From Actinomycetaceae bacterium (GTDB taxonomy: Bacteria > Actinomycetota > Actinomycetes > Actinomycetales > Actinomycetaceae): 64,000 nt of DNA. Below are positions 15,434 through 23,524 of the stretch, piece after piece (position 1 is the stretch's first letter; each line of letters starts with the position of its first letter). The notes under the pieces were generated by a model, which had not been told where the DNA came from, did no database searches, and saw only the letters and a list, made by a program, of their open reading frames with translations. Location: positions 310,001 to 374,000 of the forward strand of contig JAQYTG010000018.1 in the NCBI GenBank assembly GCA_028724905.1. The letters run 5' to 3'. Made by a program: the position numbers and the translations under genes.

Positions 15434-17008
15434 CTAGGCGGCTGTGCCCGCGAATTTCACGGGCACGATCGCGGACGGAGCGATAGCCGCATGAGTGGCA
15501 TATCCGTAGACTGAATAGATATTGCTGAGTGTGGTATCGTCGCGCTGATCCGAGAGGCGCAAAGGAGCGTTCGGGGACTCGATCACTTCAATAGCTGCTT
15601 TGGAGTAGCCGAACATATGCCCAGCCCCAACACCGGCAGGCAGTCGGGTGATTGTGAGCCCGTCGAGCTCGCCCGAGCGTGAGAGGATGGAGAGCGTGCC
15701 GATTTTATCGGTCGGGGCACCCGCGAATTGGAAGGCTTTGGCATTCTCGGCCAGGAGCGCGAAATATTGAAAGACGTCCGCCGAAACGGCTAGCCCCGTG
15801 AATGGGTAGACAACGTTATCATCGAAGTAGTCGATAATGTCAAGACCGATAGCGATAATCTCATCGACGGTTAAGGCCGAGGTCTGTAAGCTAGATTCGA
15901 TCTCGCTTGCTTGTAGCTGGCTTTCTAGCGTTGCTTTGAGCACCGCCTGGGTGCGTGCTTCGATCGCGTTAGCGTACTCGATACCCATCGCGGTGTGAAT
16001 CGTGGATAGATAGATCGGGTTAGCACGGTCGATGACTTGCCGCGAGAGCGCGGTGTAACCGCCAAAGGTTTTCACTTCCACGTTCCCGTGGGAGAGGGTG
16101 AGCTTTCCATGTGCGAGAGCTTCCCCCTCGGTGGTTTGTTGTTTCACAGCGAGCGAGCTCGTACCAATCACGGGATAATCAAAGCTCATCCCCTGGGGTG
16201 GCAGGTTATAGGCGTGGGTGAACATGGATGTTACAGGCTGTTTGGCCTCCATGAGTTTAATTTCGCGTTCTAGCCATCCCGTGCGTTGATCGGCGTTCTC
16301 CCACACGTTCGCATCGTCAGCGAACGTCCGCACGTTATCGACGCCTGCCGCGTAGGCTTTCATGAAATCGCCCGCGCTTCGATAGGCTTCTAACGGGGAG
16401 ACGGGCACATTACGCGTGCTCTCGCTCATAGCGTGGACTTCGCGGGCTACGTCTTCAAGTTGTGCGCGAAGTTCGAGCATATCTTTATCCATAGTGAGAT
16501 CATCCTTTCCCTGATTGGTTTCTGATCTGATTTCGTTAATGGTTGCGCCTTTATAGGCGGGGAAACTCACGAGAGAGACTTCCATCAATTCGGCGTGTTT
16601 ATGGGTGATGTATAGTGCACCGTCGTCACGGCTCACGATGTCCGCGCTTTCGTAATCTGGATTAAACCCGATTGATACGGCAGTGAGTACACCGTCATCA
16701 AGCAGAGCAGCGGCGTCTCGCCCTGCTGCGGTATCTGAGATTGTGGCTTCGATTTCCAGCCCGTTCTCTGTTTCGCTGCTCGCGGTGATTTTCCCGATCG
16801 TTGTTTCGTGCTCGAGGCGGAGCTTCATCGGGTCAGCTCCTGGCGTGAGCGCCCCAGCGGTGAACCGCTCGAACATACCTTGCGCTACTTCGTTAAAGTC
16901 CTCGCTATAGGGCACCGCTAAAGCCCTAATGGTTTTAATACCGCCCGCTGCGGTATCTGGCTGTGTGGGGGCTTCTAAGAGCTGTGCCGTCCTATATTCA
17001 AGATTCAT
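15434..17008 (-). CDS. fused prohead protease-major capsid protein (HK97 fold)
   Basis: 524 residues. The first ~165 are an HK97-type prohead protease: IKTIRALAVPYSE, the catalytic His in KLRLEHETTIGKI and the Ser in GVLTAVSIGFNP. A helical scaffold-like stretch (~175-200, MDKDMLELRAQLEDVAREV) leads into an HK97-fold capsid domain (~215-524; e.g. FGGYTALSRQVIDRANP and FTGLAVSADVFQYFA). Fusion of protease, delta domain and shell protein in one reading frame is seen in several tiny actinophages. The protease would have to cut itself off during maturation. The start overlaps the portal gene by 11 bp. Confidence 0.92.
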   Translation of the reverse strand: MNLEYRTAQLLEAPTQPDTAAGGIKTIRALAVPYSEDFNEVAQGMFERFTAGALTPGADPMKLRLEHETTIGKITASSETENGLEIEATISDTAAGRDAAALLDDGVLTAVSIGFNPDYESADIVSRDDGALYITHKHAELMEVSLVSFPAYKGATINEIRSETNQGKDDLTMDKDMLELRAQLEDVAREVHAMSESTRNVPVSPLEAYRSAGDFMKAYAAGVDNVRTFADDANVWENADQRTGWLEREIKLMEAKQPVTSMFTHAYNLPPQGMSFDYPVIGTSSLAVKQQTTEGEALAHGKLTLSHGNVEVKTFGGYTALSRQVIDRANPIYLSTIHTAMGIEYANAIEARTQAVLKATLESQLQASEIESSLQTSALTVDEIIAIGLDIIDYFDDNVVYPFTGLAVSADVFQYFALLAENAKAFQFAGAPTDKIGTLSILSRSGELDGLTITRLPAGVGAGHMFGYSKAAIEVIESPNAPLRLSDQRDDTTLSNIYSVYGYATHAAIAPSAIVPVKFAGTAA

Positions 17009-18170
17009 CGCTTTGTCCTTCCTCTGCTGCTGGTGTTGGTTGGGCTAACGGCTGGAGCCCCTCGATGGCTCGCACTTCGTTAATGGTTAAGAATCCCGCG
17101 TTGATTCCGATCTGGTGGGCCTCATAGCGGGTTTTCGTGTCCGAGCGTAATAGTCCGTCGAGGTTGTAGCGCACGGATTGACCACGTGGGACAAGAGCAG
17201 TTAAAGCGTCTTCTATTTCGCTGATATACGTCATGAGGGTTAGGCGCGCGAATTGCTGGTTTTCTGTCTCCGCGTTTGAATAGGTATCGCTTCCGCCTTC
17301 AACAGTGGCAAGCAGCATTTTTGCGGGGATGCCGAACATCCTGGCTACTTTAGTTACGGCATCACGCTGGGATTCAAGGAATTGCAGTTCAGCAGGCGTG
17401 AAGAGCAGTTTTTGATATGTCAGGCCGGAACCGAGCACGGTGATACCGTTTTTGTATTGCATTTGCTCGTTGGCTTGTTTTTTGTAGCGTTTTGCTTGAT
17501 CGTCGCTCAATACTTGATCGGTGGAGAGAATACCCGAGGGGGCGCCAGCGGTATCTGTCCATGTTGAGCCGTATTCTTGTGTTTGTAAAGCGCCCTGGAT
17601 TTCACTCCGGCACGCCTCAAGCGGTGAGAGGCCGTAAGGCTCGCCTGGGACGTGGGTCAGGCGTAAATGCATGATATGTGAGGGCTTAACATTTTTACCA
17701 TCGAGCGTGTAGAGGCGTTGCGTTCGCGTGGTATCGAATGCGACGCCGACGCGGCGCGGATCGAGAACGTCCACAGAAACGATCTTGCCTTTAGTGTCTC
17801 GGAAGATCAGCCAATAGGCATTTCCACGCTGGGCGAGGCTGGACACTGTTTCAGCGGTGAACGCTCCGAAGCTTGTCAATGCAAGGCTTGGACGGCGTAG
17901 AAAAGATGGCTGCTCGAAGAGGTCTAAGGGTTTGCCATCACGCCATACATCTATCGTGAGTTGGCGTGTGGAAGTTTCCAGGATTTGTAGCGCCCGATAG
18001 ACCGCATCTAAAGCGCGCGCATCGCCAGGAACATGATCGCGTGCGGGTAGATGAGGTGTGAGCGCGGGGACGGAACCAGCATCAGCATAGGTAACCACAT
18101 TTGAATCTTCACGCACGGCATTAACAAGATGAGCGCGTTCAAGAAAAGCTAATAACTGGTTCCATCCCAT
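16998..18170 (-). CDS. phage portal protein (HK97 family)
   Basis: 390 residues with hallmarks of HK97-type portals: VYRALQILETSTRQL, NAYWLIFRDTKGKIVSVDVL, and GITVLGSGLTYQKLLFTP followed by QFLESQRDAVTKVARMFG and IPAKMLL. It forms the dodecameric DNA channel at one capsid vertex. Located between the large terminase and the capsid gene, the canonical order. Confidence 0.95.
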   Translation of the reverse strand: MGWNQLLAFLERAHLVNAVREDSNVVTYADAGSVPALTPHLPARDHVPGDARALDAVYRALQILETSTRQLTIDVWRDGKPLDLFEQPSFLRRPSLALTSFGAFTAETVSSLAQRGNAYWLIFRDTKGKIVSVDVLDPRRVGVAFDTTRTQRLYTLDGKNVKPSHIMHLRLTHVPGEPYGLSPLEACRSEIQGALQTQEYGSTWTDTAGAPSGILSTDQVLSDDQAKRYKKQANEQMQYKNGITVLGSGLTYQKLLFTPAELQFLESQRDAVTKVARMFGIPAKMLLATVEGGSDTYSNAETENQQFARLTLMTYISEIEDALTALVPRGQSVRYNLDGLLRSDTKTRYEAHQIGINAGFLTINEVRAIEGLQPLAQPTPAAEEGQSDES

Positions 18171-18250
18171 GCCCCCAGCATGACATCCCGACTGTGTGCC
18201 ATGCCGTGTTTTTACACGTTTTCTCTACAAAGTGTGTAACTGGCGTGTTG

Positions 18251-19711
18251 TTAGAACAGTTGAAAGCTACCGCGTGAGAGAATCCGCACCGCGCCGTCTT
18301 GAGCTATCGCTAGCGCGCGTAGTGCGTCAATGTTGCCCGCGCTCTTACGGGTATCGAACATGATCGCACGACTTGTTTGTTTCATCGCGGCCACGCTAAT
18401 AGCGTCGATCACACAGGCCGCGCCGTCGTGTTCGATCGTGGCGAGCCGGATACGGTCGAGCAGGGTCTGGCACGCGGTCGCATACTCGCTGAACGTAATA
18501 CGGGTACTATGCGTGTTCTGCTGGTTTAATTTCTGTTCCACGGTACGATTCACGCCCGTATCGTCATGCAGTACCTCACGGTATCCACGCCGTTCAAGCC
18601 GCGCGAGAACACCAGGGAGCCAGTCCGTGCCTGGCTGTGTTACGACGAGATGCACACATGGTTCACGCGTATCAGTGTCGAGCCATGCCGCGTAGATCGT
18701 GGCTGCCGTGCCATCTAATGCAGCGTCCCACGCTAGCACGGTATCGCTCGGGTCGGGTAGTACACGATCATGCGGTGCCGTGGTCGGGTCGTAGTTCCAG
18801 CGTAAGGCGTCCCACGCGGCTAGGTCGATGATTGTTTCATCTGTTTGGGTGGCTAGGTTCAAGAAAGAGCGGCGCCACTCCCCGAGGGGCATATCCCTCC
18901 CTAGGTCACGGATGCGCCGCGCTGTTTGGGTATGCCCGATAGCTGGGTGAAACGCTAGTGTTTCATCACTATACGGGTCACGATCTGCGGCTTCTTCGTC
19001 GGCGCTCCACTCGAAATAGAAACGCCGTGAATCGGGGTTGGTGACGGCTTTACGCCCCAGCTCGATATTGTAATTCATGTACGTGCTGTTTGCGGTTCCC
19101 ATCGTTGAAGCCCTGAAAAGCTGAGAAAATGGTACCGTCAAAAATGTGGGTTTGATAGCTGTCTCTAGTAGCACTCCCTCGTCAAGACTGAAAGCCCATT
19201 CCTCATCAATAGACGCGAAATTCATGTGATCGCCATGAAGAGCGTCAGGCTTCGGGGTGAACGGCACGATACTTGAGGATTGCGGCAGATAGATAGCTTG
19301 CTCGGCTCCTTTGCCTCTATTCACCTTCCAATCATCACTGCGGATACCCTTATCCAGGTGCAGACCATTGACGAGAGCACGCCAGCGTTTACCCGCATCC
19401 TTACCGGTCTGTGCCGTCATTGCTGAGAGCCATTCTTTGAACATGAACGCGCCCGCCGCGTGAATAGCCTCTAACAGGTCGGATTTACCGGCCTGGCGGG
19501 GTACTGTTACATCGCCCTCTTTATAGAAAAGTTCTCCTGGATGGTCGGGGTCGAGTTCCCACGCTACGTTAATCACGTATTGCTGCCAGGGCATAAGCTT
19601 ATGCCCGCGCACAGCTTCCGAGACAGCCCCAACAATATGCCCCAGGGTCGGGCGGGCAAGGTTCCGGCGGGTGAAATACTTCGGGGCACCAGGTTTAATA
19701 CACTGGCTCAT
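18251..19711 (-). CDS. terL: terminase large subunit
   Basis: 486 residues. The ATPase half shows a Walker A-like segment VTVPRQAGKSDLLEA (~residue 69) and a Walker B region HMNFASIDEEWAF (~165). The RNase H-like nuclease half contains VLAWDAALDG (~330) and further acidic residues, e.g. VIDAISVAAM (~440). It cuts and pumps DNA into the prohead. Its start overlaps the small-subunit gene by 17 bp. Confidence 0.94.
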   Translation of the reverse strand: MSQCIKPGAPKYFTRRNLARPTLGHIVGAVSEAVRGHKLMPWQQYVINVAWELDPDHPGELFYKEGDVTVPRQAGKSDLLEAIHAAGAFMFKEWLSAMTAQTGKDAGKRWRALVNGLHLDKGIRSDDWKVNRGKGAEQAIYLPQSSSIVPFTPKPDALHGDHMNFASIDEEWAFSLDEGVLLETAIKPTFLTVPFSQLFRASTMGTANSTYMNYNIELGRKAVTNPDSRRFYFEWSADEEAADRDPYSDETLAFHPAIGHTQTARRIRDLGRDMPLGEWRRSFLNLATQTDETIIDLAAWDALRWNYDPTTAPHDRVLPDPSDTVLAWDAALDGTAATIYAAWLDTDTREPCVHLVVTQPGTDWLPGVLARLERRGYREVLHDDTGVNRTVEQKLNQQNTHSTRITFSEYATACQTLLDRIRLATIEHDGAACVIDAISVAAMKQTSRAIMFDTRKSAGNIDALRALAIAQDGAVRILSRGSFQLF

Positions 19712-20183
19712 GAGCGCTATCCTCTGCTGGGTTTGTAATAGCTTGTTCGGTCATATACTCGATCACCGCGCGCAGCGTATCATACGAGTCAGCACTGTTC
19801 TGGCGTGGTGGTTCGGGCATCTCGGCCAGCCCGTCATAAAGTTGTTTCACAAGCTGAGATGTGGCAACGGAAATAGTACGAGCTTGCATACCACAGTCCA
19901 CACCACGCGCAATACTAATCAAAATGTTACCTTTAGCTTTGTATACACCAGTCAGCAGGCCACCAGCGTCCAGATCAGCGAGTAACTCTAGTACGGTCTG
20001 CTCATTCTCTCCCACAGTATGCTCAGGCTCAGGCAGAGTGAATAACTCCCGCTGCTGTGATTTTTTTTCTTGCATCATGTTCTTACTTTCCCTTGCTTTC
20101 TCACGTTTCACAGCCCCGCCCGCCTCGTTTTTCCTCGTTTTAGGGGGAATTCTCAGCCATGGGGCGCGAGAGTAGATAGCCAC
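19695..20183 (-). CDS. terminase small subunit-like protein
   Basis: 162 residues with a basic N-terminal tail (RAPWLRIPPKTRKNE) and a helical core (VLELLADLDAGGLLTGVYKA, then RTISVATSQLVKQLYDGLA). It precedes and overlaps terL, where the DNA-recognition subunit belongs. No strong motif is visible, so the call depends on position. Confidence 0.7.
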   Translation of the reverse strand: MAIYSRAPWLRIPPKTRKNEAGGAVKREKARESKNMMQEKKSQQRELFTLPEPEHTVGENEQTVLELLADLDAGGLLTGVYKAKGNILISIARGVDCGMQARTISVATSQLVKQLYDGLAEMPEPPRQNSADSYDTLRAVIEYMTEQAITNPAEDSAHEPVY

Positions 20184-20188
20184 GGGGC

Positions 20189-20470
20189 TCAGAAAAAACG
20201 ATCATCACCAACCGGCATTCGCCCATCACTGGCTATTCTGTTCCCCGCCCCTGTGTTGCACCCTAAATGCTCCGGTCTTAAATTCTCGATACCATCACCG
20301 CCACCACGGCTTAATGGGAGTTGATGCCCGATACTTAAACTATATGGGTCAGGATACTTAATACTCAGGTCAATCACCTGGCCGCACTTCGCGCACTTAG
20401 CACCATACACACTTACTAGCAACTGCTTAACCCTCCGTGCTCTATCACCCGTGAGATACCTGCTAGCCAC
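20189..20470 (-). CDS. HNH endonuclease
   Basis: 93 residues. CAKCGQVID supplies a Cys pair, SIGHQLPLSRGG the first His, NLRPEHLGCNTGAGNR the Asn/His/Cys part of the HNH fold. Small HNH proteins beside terminase are needed for packaging cleavage in HK97-type phages. Lies 5 bp upstream of the terminase small subunit gene on the same strand. Confidence 0.9.
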   Translation of the reverse strand: MASRYLTGDRARRVKQLLVSVYGAKCAKCGQVIDLSIKYPDPYSLSIGHQLPLSRGGGDGIENLRPEHLGCNTGAGNRIASDGRMPVGDDRFF

Positions 20471-20735
20471 GAGCCCTCCCTGCTTTCTGGTTGCGATAGC
20501 GCTGATATTCCTCTTGTGTGAAGCACACTTTACGAGCTTTCACTACCTGTAGATCTGCTAACTCCATCTGCCCGCACGCAACATCCAGAGCTTCCTCTAG
20601 TGCTGGCCAGGCCTGCATCCCTGCTTGGCGTAGCTGGCGTTCGATATCTTTCACAGCCTCGTTAGCTATATGCATATGTTTCACACACTGATGTATCAAC
20701 ACATACGCCGTTTCTAGCTTCTCTGTGCTATCCAT
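20463..20735 (-). CDS. phage hypothetical protein, helical
   Basis: 90 residues, not recognised. Sequence is predicted mostly helical (TAYVLIHQCVKHMHIANEAV) with a basic C-terminus. Overlaps the HNH gene start by 8 bp and the upstream gene end by 22 bp, so it is part of the tightly packed early/packaging operon. Confidence 0.65.
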   Translation of the reverse strand: MDSTEKLETAYVLIHQCVKHMHIANEAVKDIERQLRQAGMQAWPALEEALDVACGQMELADLQVVKARKVCFTQEEYQRYRNQKAGRARG

Positions 20736-21031
20736 CCCGCACGCCTCCCCTGCCTGAGTACTTCACCTACGATGTAATTGGCTGCTTCTAGATCAGGCTC
20801 TAACAGCTCGTCGAGTCGTTCATGGCCAATATCTGAATGCGTTAGATACAACTCGCATACGTGTTCAATGAACTCTAAAGAATCAGACTGTACACGGCAT
20901 ACCTTTTTCCAGGTATCCCGTGATGGTTGCCCGTGCCGCACCCGCCCTAAATGCTCATCACGGCACGCTAAAGCGTTCGCGACACTGTTCGCGATAGCCC
21001 CCACGATCAGATCGCACGAATCCTCACACAT
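20714..21031 (-). CDS. phage hypothetical protein
   Basis: 105 residues, not recognised. Contains a DTWKKVCRVQSDSLEFIEHV stretch and an acidic ERLDELLEPDLEAANYIVGE helix. No metal or DNA-binding motif is obvious. Spacing and orientation show it belongs to the minus-strand lytic operon. Confidence 0.6.
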   Translation of the reverse strand: MCEDSCDLIVGAIANSVANALACRDEHLGRVRHGQPSRDTWKKVCRVQSDSLEFIEHVCELYLTHSDIGHERLDELLEPDLEAANYIVGEVLRQGRRAGWIAQRS

Positions 21032-21058
21032 TACTTTCTATCCCTTTTCCTTGTTGTT

Positions 21059-21298
21059 TTAGTGTGCTAGTTCTAGCTCCATGACAAGAGCCCGCATCTG
21101 CTCGGTCTTTTCCTCGATACGAGAGGTGAGCTGCTCTATATATGCGCGATTCTGATAATTACCTGATACTGTCCTAATCCTTTCGAGATCAGCACGAATA
21201 ACATACACGCACCGTAAGAATGCCATTCCCTGGCTCGTTACCGGCCTGGCAGCACGCATCTGGCGAGCACGGCGCAATGCTGCTTCATGCACGTCCAT
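21059..21298 (-). CDS. phage hypothetical protein, coiled-coil
   Basis: 79 residues, not recognised. The C-terminal half (YIEQLTSRIEEKTEQMRALV) is a likely coiled coil and the N-terminus is Arg-rich. It overlaps the upstream HTH gene by 14 bp, indicating coupled translation. Confidence 0.6.
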   Translation of the reverse strand: MDVHEAALRRARQMRAARPVTSQGMAFLRCVYVIRADLERIRTVSGNYQNRAYIEQLTSRIEEKTEQMRALVMELELAH

Positions 21299-21971
21299 TC
21301 ACGCGCCTCTTTAATACTTCACGAGCAAGCGCAATACCAGACAGCCCAGTCTCGTCAGCAATCCTCGCCACGTTTTCGGCGCTCTCAACACGTCTCGCAG
21401 CATCCCTAGCCGCGCTCTTCGCATCAGCAAGCTCGATATTCGTGAAAACAGGAGAATCCATGTCAGGGTGATGGCTTCGCCCTCCCTGATAAGGAGAAAG
21501 GCTAGTCACCATGTCCGCATGAGCTGAGCTGGCCAAACACCCGCGTTTCTTTTTCGCGAACGCCCCAACACGCTCCCCAGTTACCCGTCGATGCTCGGCA
21601 CGGCGCTGTGCATAATCCTCTTTCGCGCCCCGAATGATTTCTACCAGCCTGCGCTTGACAACACGGAAGAATGACGGTGTGGGACGCCCACCACGAATAC
21701 CGCCTCGCACCCATTTAATAACCCCGAGCTCTTCCAACACGTGCAGGGAGCGGCGGGTATGCCTCTCAGAGTATGCAGCCGCCTGAGCGATCTGCCATGC
21801 CGTCGCTATCCCCTCACCAGAACCAGACGGCAACAACCCTATAAGCGCACTCAAAACACCGCGCGCACCACGAAACTCACCACCAGCCAACTCACCCCAG
21901 CCCGATAACGACAATGAACGCAACAACGACGGGACCGGCCACGCCGCCGTGACCCGTCTACCCACGATCAT
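21285..21971 (-). CDS. phage winged-helix protein, candidate replication initiator or regulator
   Basis: 228 residues from the ATG at 21971 (an in-frame TTG at 21992 would add seven). Residues ~55-110 form a winged helix: ATAWQIAQAAAYSERHTRRS, then LHVLEELGVIKWVRGG and GGRPTPSFFRVV. The C-terminal half is polar and ends ETGLSGIALAREVLKRRV. This is the only protein of the prophage that could initiate replication or control the lytic genes; no helicase, primase or polymerase is present. Overlaps the 56-residue membrane protein gene by 14 bp. Confidence 0.7.
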   Translation of the reverse strand: MIVGRRVTAAWPVPSLLRSLSLSGWGELAGGEFRGARGVLSALIGLLPSGSGEGIATAWQIAQAAAYSERHTRRSLHVLEELGVIKWVRGGIRGGRPTPSFFRVVKRRLVEIIRGAKEDYAQRRAEHRRVTGERVGAFAKKKRGCLASSAHADMVTSLSPYQGGRSHHPDMDSPVFTNIELADAKSAARDAARRVESAENVARIADETGLSGIALAREVLKRRVNGRA

Positions 21972-22128
21972 CACCCACCACACAAGCCTCAAACCTGATA
22001 GCGAGCATCTGAATCATCCCCGCCAACCCCAGAAAAGCCAGCCCATCAGACGTGAACACACCCACCACCACAAGCAACAGAAAGAACACATAACCAATCA
22101 ACAGCCAACTAACCCGATACCGCTTCAC
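21958..22128 (-). CDS. 56-residue two-helix membrane protein
   Basis: A GTG-started frame whose GTGA overlaps the stop of the cro-like gene, a sign of coupled translation. It encodes MKRYRVSWLLIGYVFFLLLV as the first hydrophobic segment and GLAFLGLAGMIQMLAI as the second. Not recognised. Placed as second gene of the lytic transcript, it could be an early host-interaction or superinfection protein, but this is only an idea. Confidence 0.55.
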   Translation of the reverse strand: MKRYRVSWLLIGYVFFLLLVVVGVFTSDGLAFLGLAGMIQMLAIRFEACVVGDDRG

Positions 22129-22340
22129 CGGCCAGCACCCCCACCCACACTAGGAAGCTTCACACCAAGCCCACGCAACGCCCGCAAATCCGACGCATTC
22201 CACCGCCTGGAACCATTCAACTTTGAATACAACGACGACGGCGACACATGAAGCACCCCCGCCAACTCCACCACCGACACACCAGACGACACACGCCACA
22301 CCGACACAGCACGCGACACCAATAAAGAAAAATCATCCAC
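22125..22340 (-). CDS. Cro-like HTH regulator
   Basis: 71 residues from the GTG at 22340 (the frame extends to a TTG at 22361, which would run into the operator). The sequence SSGVSVVELAGVLHVSPSS followed by SLYSKLNGSRRWNASDLRAL is a lambda-type helix-turn-helix. It is divergent from the repressor gene across a ~130-bp AT-rich region and heads the minus-strand lytic operon, as Cro does. A broken paralogue lies at 5492-5730. Confidence 0.8.
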   Translation of the reverse strand: MDDFSLLVSRAVSVWRVSSGVSVVELAGVLHVSPSSLYSKLNGSRRWNASDLRALRGLGVKLPSVGGGAGR

Positions 22341-22471
22341 GCTCAAAAATATATACTTCAAGTATCAATTTTTTATTGAAGATGAAAGCGTCGGCGTGTC
22401 TGTTTGTAAAATTTTTATTTCTAGCCTTAAAAAACTGCACCTGCTGAAAAAAATATGCTACTTTTATTAAC
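22341..22471. promoter_or_regulatory. divergent cro/rep promoter-operator region
   Basis: AT-rich spacer between the two regulators. ATACTTCAAGTAT (22353-22365) is a perfect 13-bp palindrome right at the cro start. CTTCAA (22357-22362) and TTGAAG (22376-22381) make an overlapping inverted pair. On the plus strand, TATGCT (22454-22459) lies about 12 bp before the rep ATG, so the repressor mRNA may be nearly leaderless; no ribosome site is visible before that ATG. Confidence 0.6.
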
Positions 22472-22813
22472 ATGATTACCACATTTGGAACAGACGCAGC
22501 ACTGCGCGGATTACCTACAAAAACATTTGCAGATAAAGAAGAAGATGTAGTATACGACTTCAGTAAGATTATTGCTGCAAATATCAGAGCACGCGCCGGA
22601 TTCAAAGGCCTCAATCAGAGCGACATCGCTAGAATACTGCACCTAACACCTGGAGCAATTAATCAGAGATGGAATGGCCGCAGAGAATGGCCGGTAAACG
22701 ATATCGCAAAAATCGCAAATGCTCTTGACATCACCCCCTGGGAGCTTGTGCAGCCAATGGAGGATATTGAGAAGCTCCCGCAGTTGGATTCGAACCAACA
22801 ACCGTTCGATTAA
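22472..22813 (+). CDS. phage immunity repressor, integrated (short) form
   Basis: 113 residues. An HTH core (~35-85) is visible: FSKIIAANIRARAGFKGLNQ, then SDIARILHLTPGAINQRW and VNDIAKIANALDITPWELV. The last 12 codons lie within the tRNA-Asn gene, antisense to it. The stop codon TAA (22811-22813) straddles the edge of the att core: TA from the core, the final A from host tRNA sequence. In the excised phage the next base would be T6542, giving TAT and 32 more residues to a TGA at 6636-6638. Integration thus shortens the protein from a predicted 145 to 113 residues. Same architecture as the repressors of mycobacteriophages BPs, Charlie and Brujita. Confidence 0.9.
   Translation: MITTFGTDAALRGLPTKTFADKEEDVVYDFSKIIAANIRARAGFKGLNQSDIARILHLTPGAINQRWNGRREWPVNDIAKIANALDITPWELVQPMEDIEKLPQLDSNQQPFD
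22739..22812. repeat. right attachment site (attR), within tRNA-Asn and repressor 3' end
   Basis: 74-bp copy of 6468-6541 with one mismatch; identical core 22769-22812. It contains the repressor C-terminal codons on the plus strand and the tRNA 3' half on the minus strand. Confidence 0.92.
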
Positions 22814-22846
22814 CAGTCGAATGCTCTGCCGTTGAGCTATGCGGGA
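22775..22846 (-). tRNA. tRNA-Asn (GTT)
   Basis: 72 nt. Acceptor TCCCGCA/TGCGGGA pairs perfectly, D arm GCTC/GAGC, anticodon stem TTCGA/TCGAA with loop CTGTTAA (anticodon GTT), T arm GTTGG/CCAAC with TTCGAAT loop, discriminator G. CCA is not encoded. The prophage core restores the 3' half, so the gene stays functional after integration. Confidence 0.97.
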
Positions 22847-23032
22847 ATCAACAGGCATTACTGTAGCAAAAAATAATGTGCGGGGCGAAATCGGCTCCTC
22901 GTGGTGCAAACCACATTGTCACTGTCTGCCAGTACCTTGCGCAGCTAGGCCTAACGCTCGATGCGGTGACGGCAAACGCCTGATGCCCTTCACCCAACCC
23001 CACTATGCACAAGACAAGATATGAGGCTAGAC

Positions 23033-23524
23033 CTACTCCCCCACAGCCTCTTTTACGGAATGCTCCAGAGCGGCCAAGATTGTGCGGTCGTCATCTGAAT
23101 CTGAAACACCCCACGGCACTTGCGCAAAAAGAGTACCGTCGGATTTTCTCCGTATCTGAGCACTCACGGTCTGCCCCGACGCGAGCTGTGCGAACTCTTG
23201 ATACACGATGGAGTCATCCACCCTTTCGAGAATGGCTGCTACAAACGTGACTGCATCGTCGGACGTCAGCACAAAAGTGAGTGGCTCGCGCTCGCCGTCA
23301 ATAAATGTCAGTGTGAGCTGCGCCCCCTCTCCTTGATACCGACCGCGCGCAAAATCCGTCCATGAATATGCATACACATCACCAGTTTCCGGCTCCCACA
23401 CGCCAAATTCCCACAAACCAGCGGCGAGCCATTGCCCCTCAGACGTCCGCGCTACCGCCTGAAGAGTCTTACCAAAATGGGCATAAATCCCTGAGGGTAT
23501 ATCCTTTTTCTTGTGCTTCTTCAT
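23033..23524 (-). CDS. hypothetical protein
   Basis: 163 residues with a Lys-rich start (MKKHKKKDIPSGIYAHFGK) and a mixed alpha/beta body containing WLAAGLWEFGVWEPETGDVY. No signal peptide, metal or catalytic motif is obvious. Its start overlaps the stop of the upstream membrane protein gene by one base, so the two form an operon. Probably an actinobacterial family of unknown function. Confidence 0.75.
   Translation of the reverse strand: MKKHKKKDIPSGIYAHFGKTLQAVARTSEGQWLAAGLWEFGVWEPETGDVYAYSWTDFARGRYQGEGAQLTLTFIDGEREPLTFVLTSDDAVTFVAAILERVDDSIVYQEFAQLASGQTVSAQIRRKSDGTLFAQVPWGVSDSDDDRTILAALEHSVKEAVGE

Noticed and set aside
6542..22812. Phage-inducible satellite rather than a phage
   Set aside because: Small size suggested a satellite, but portal, capsid, terminases, tape measure, tail and lysis genes are all present and intact.
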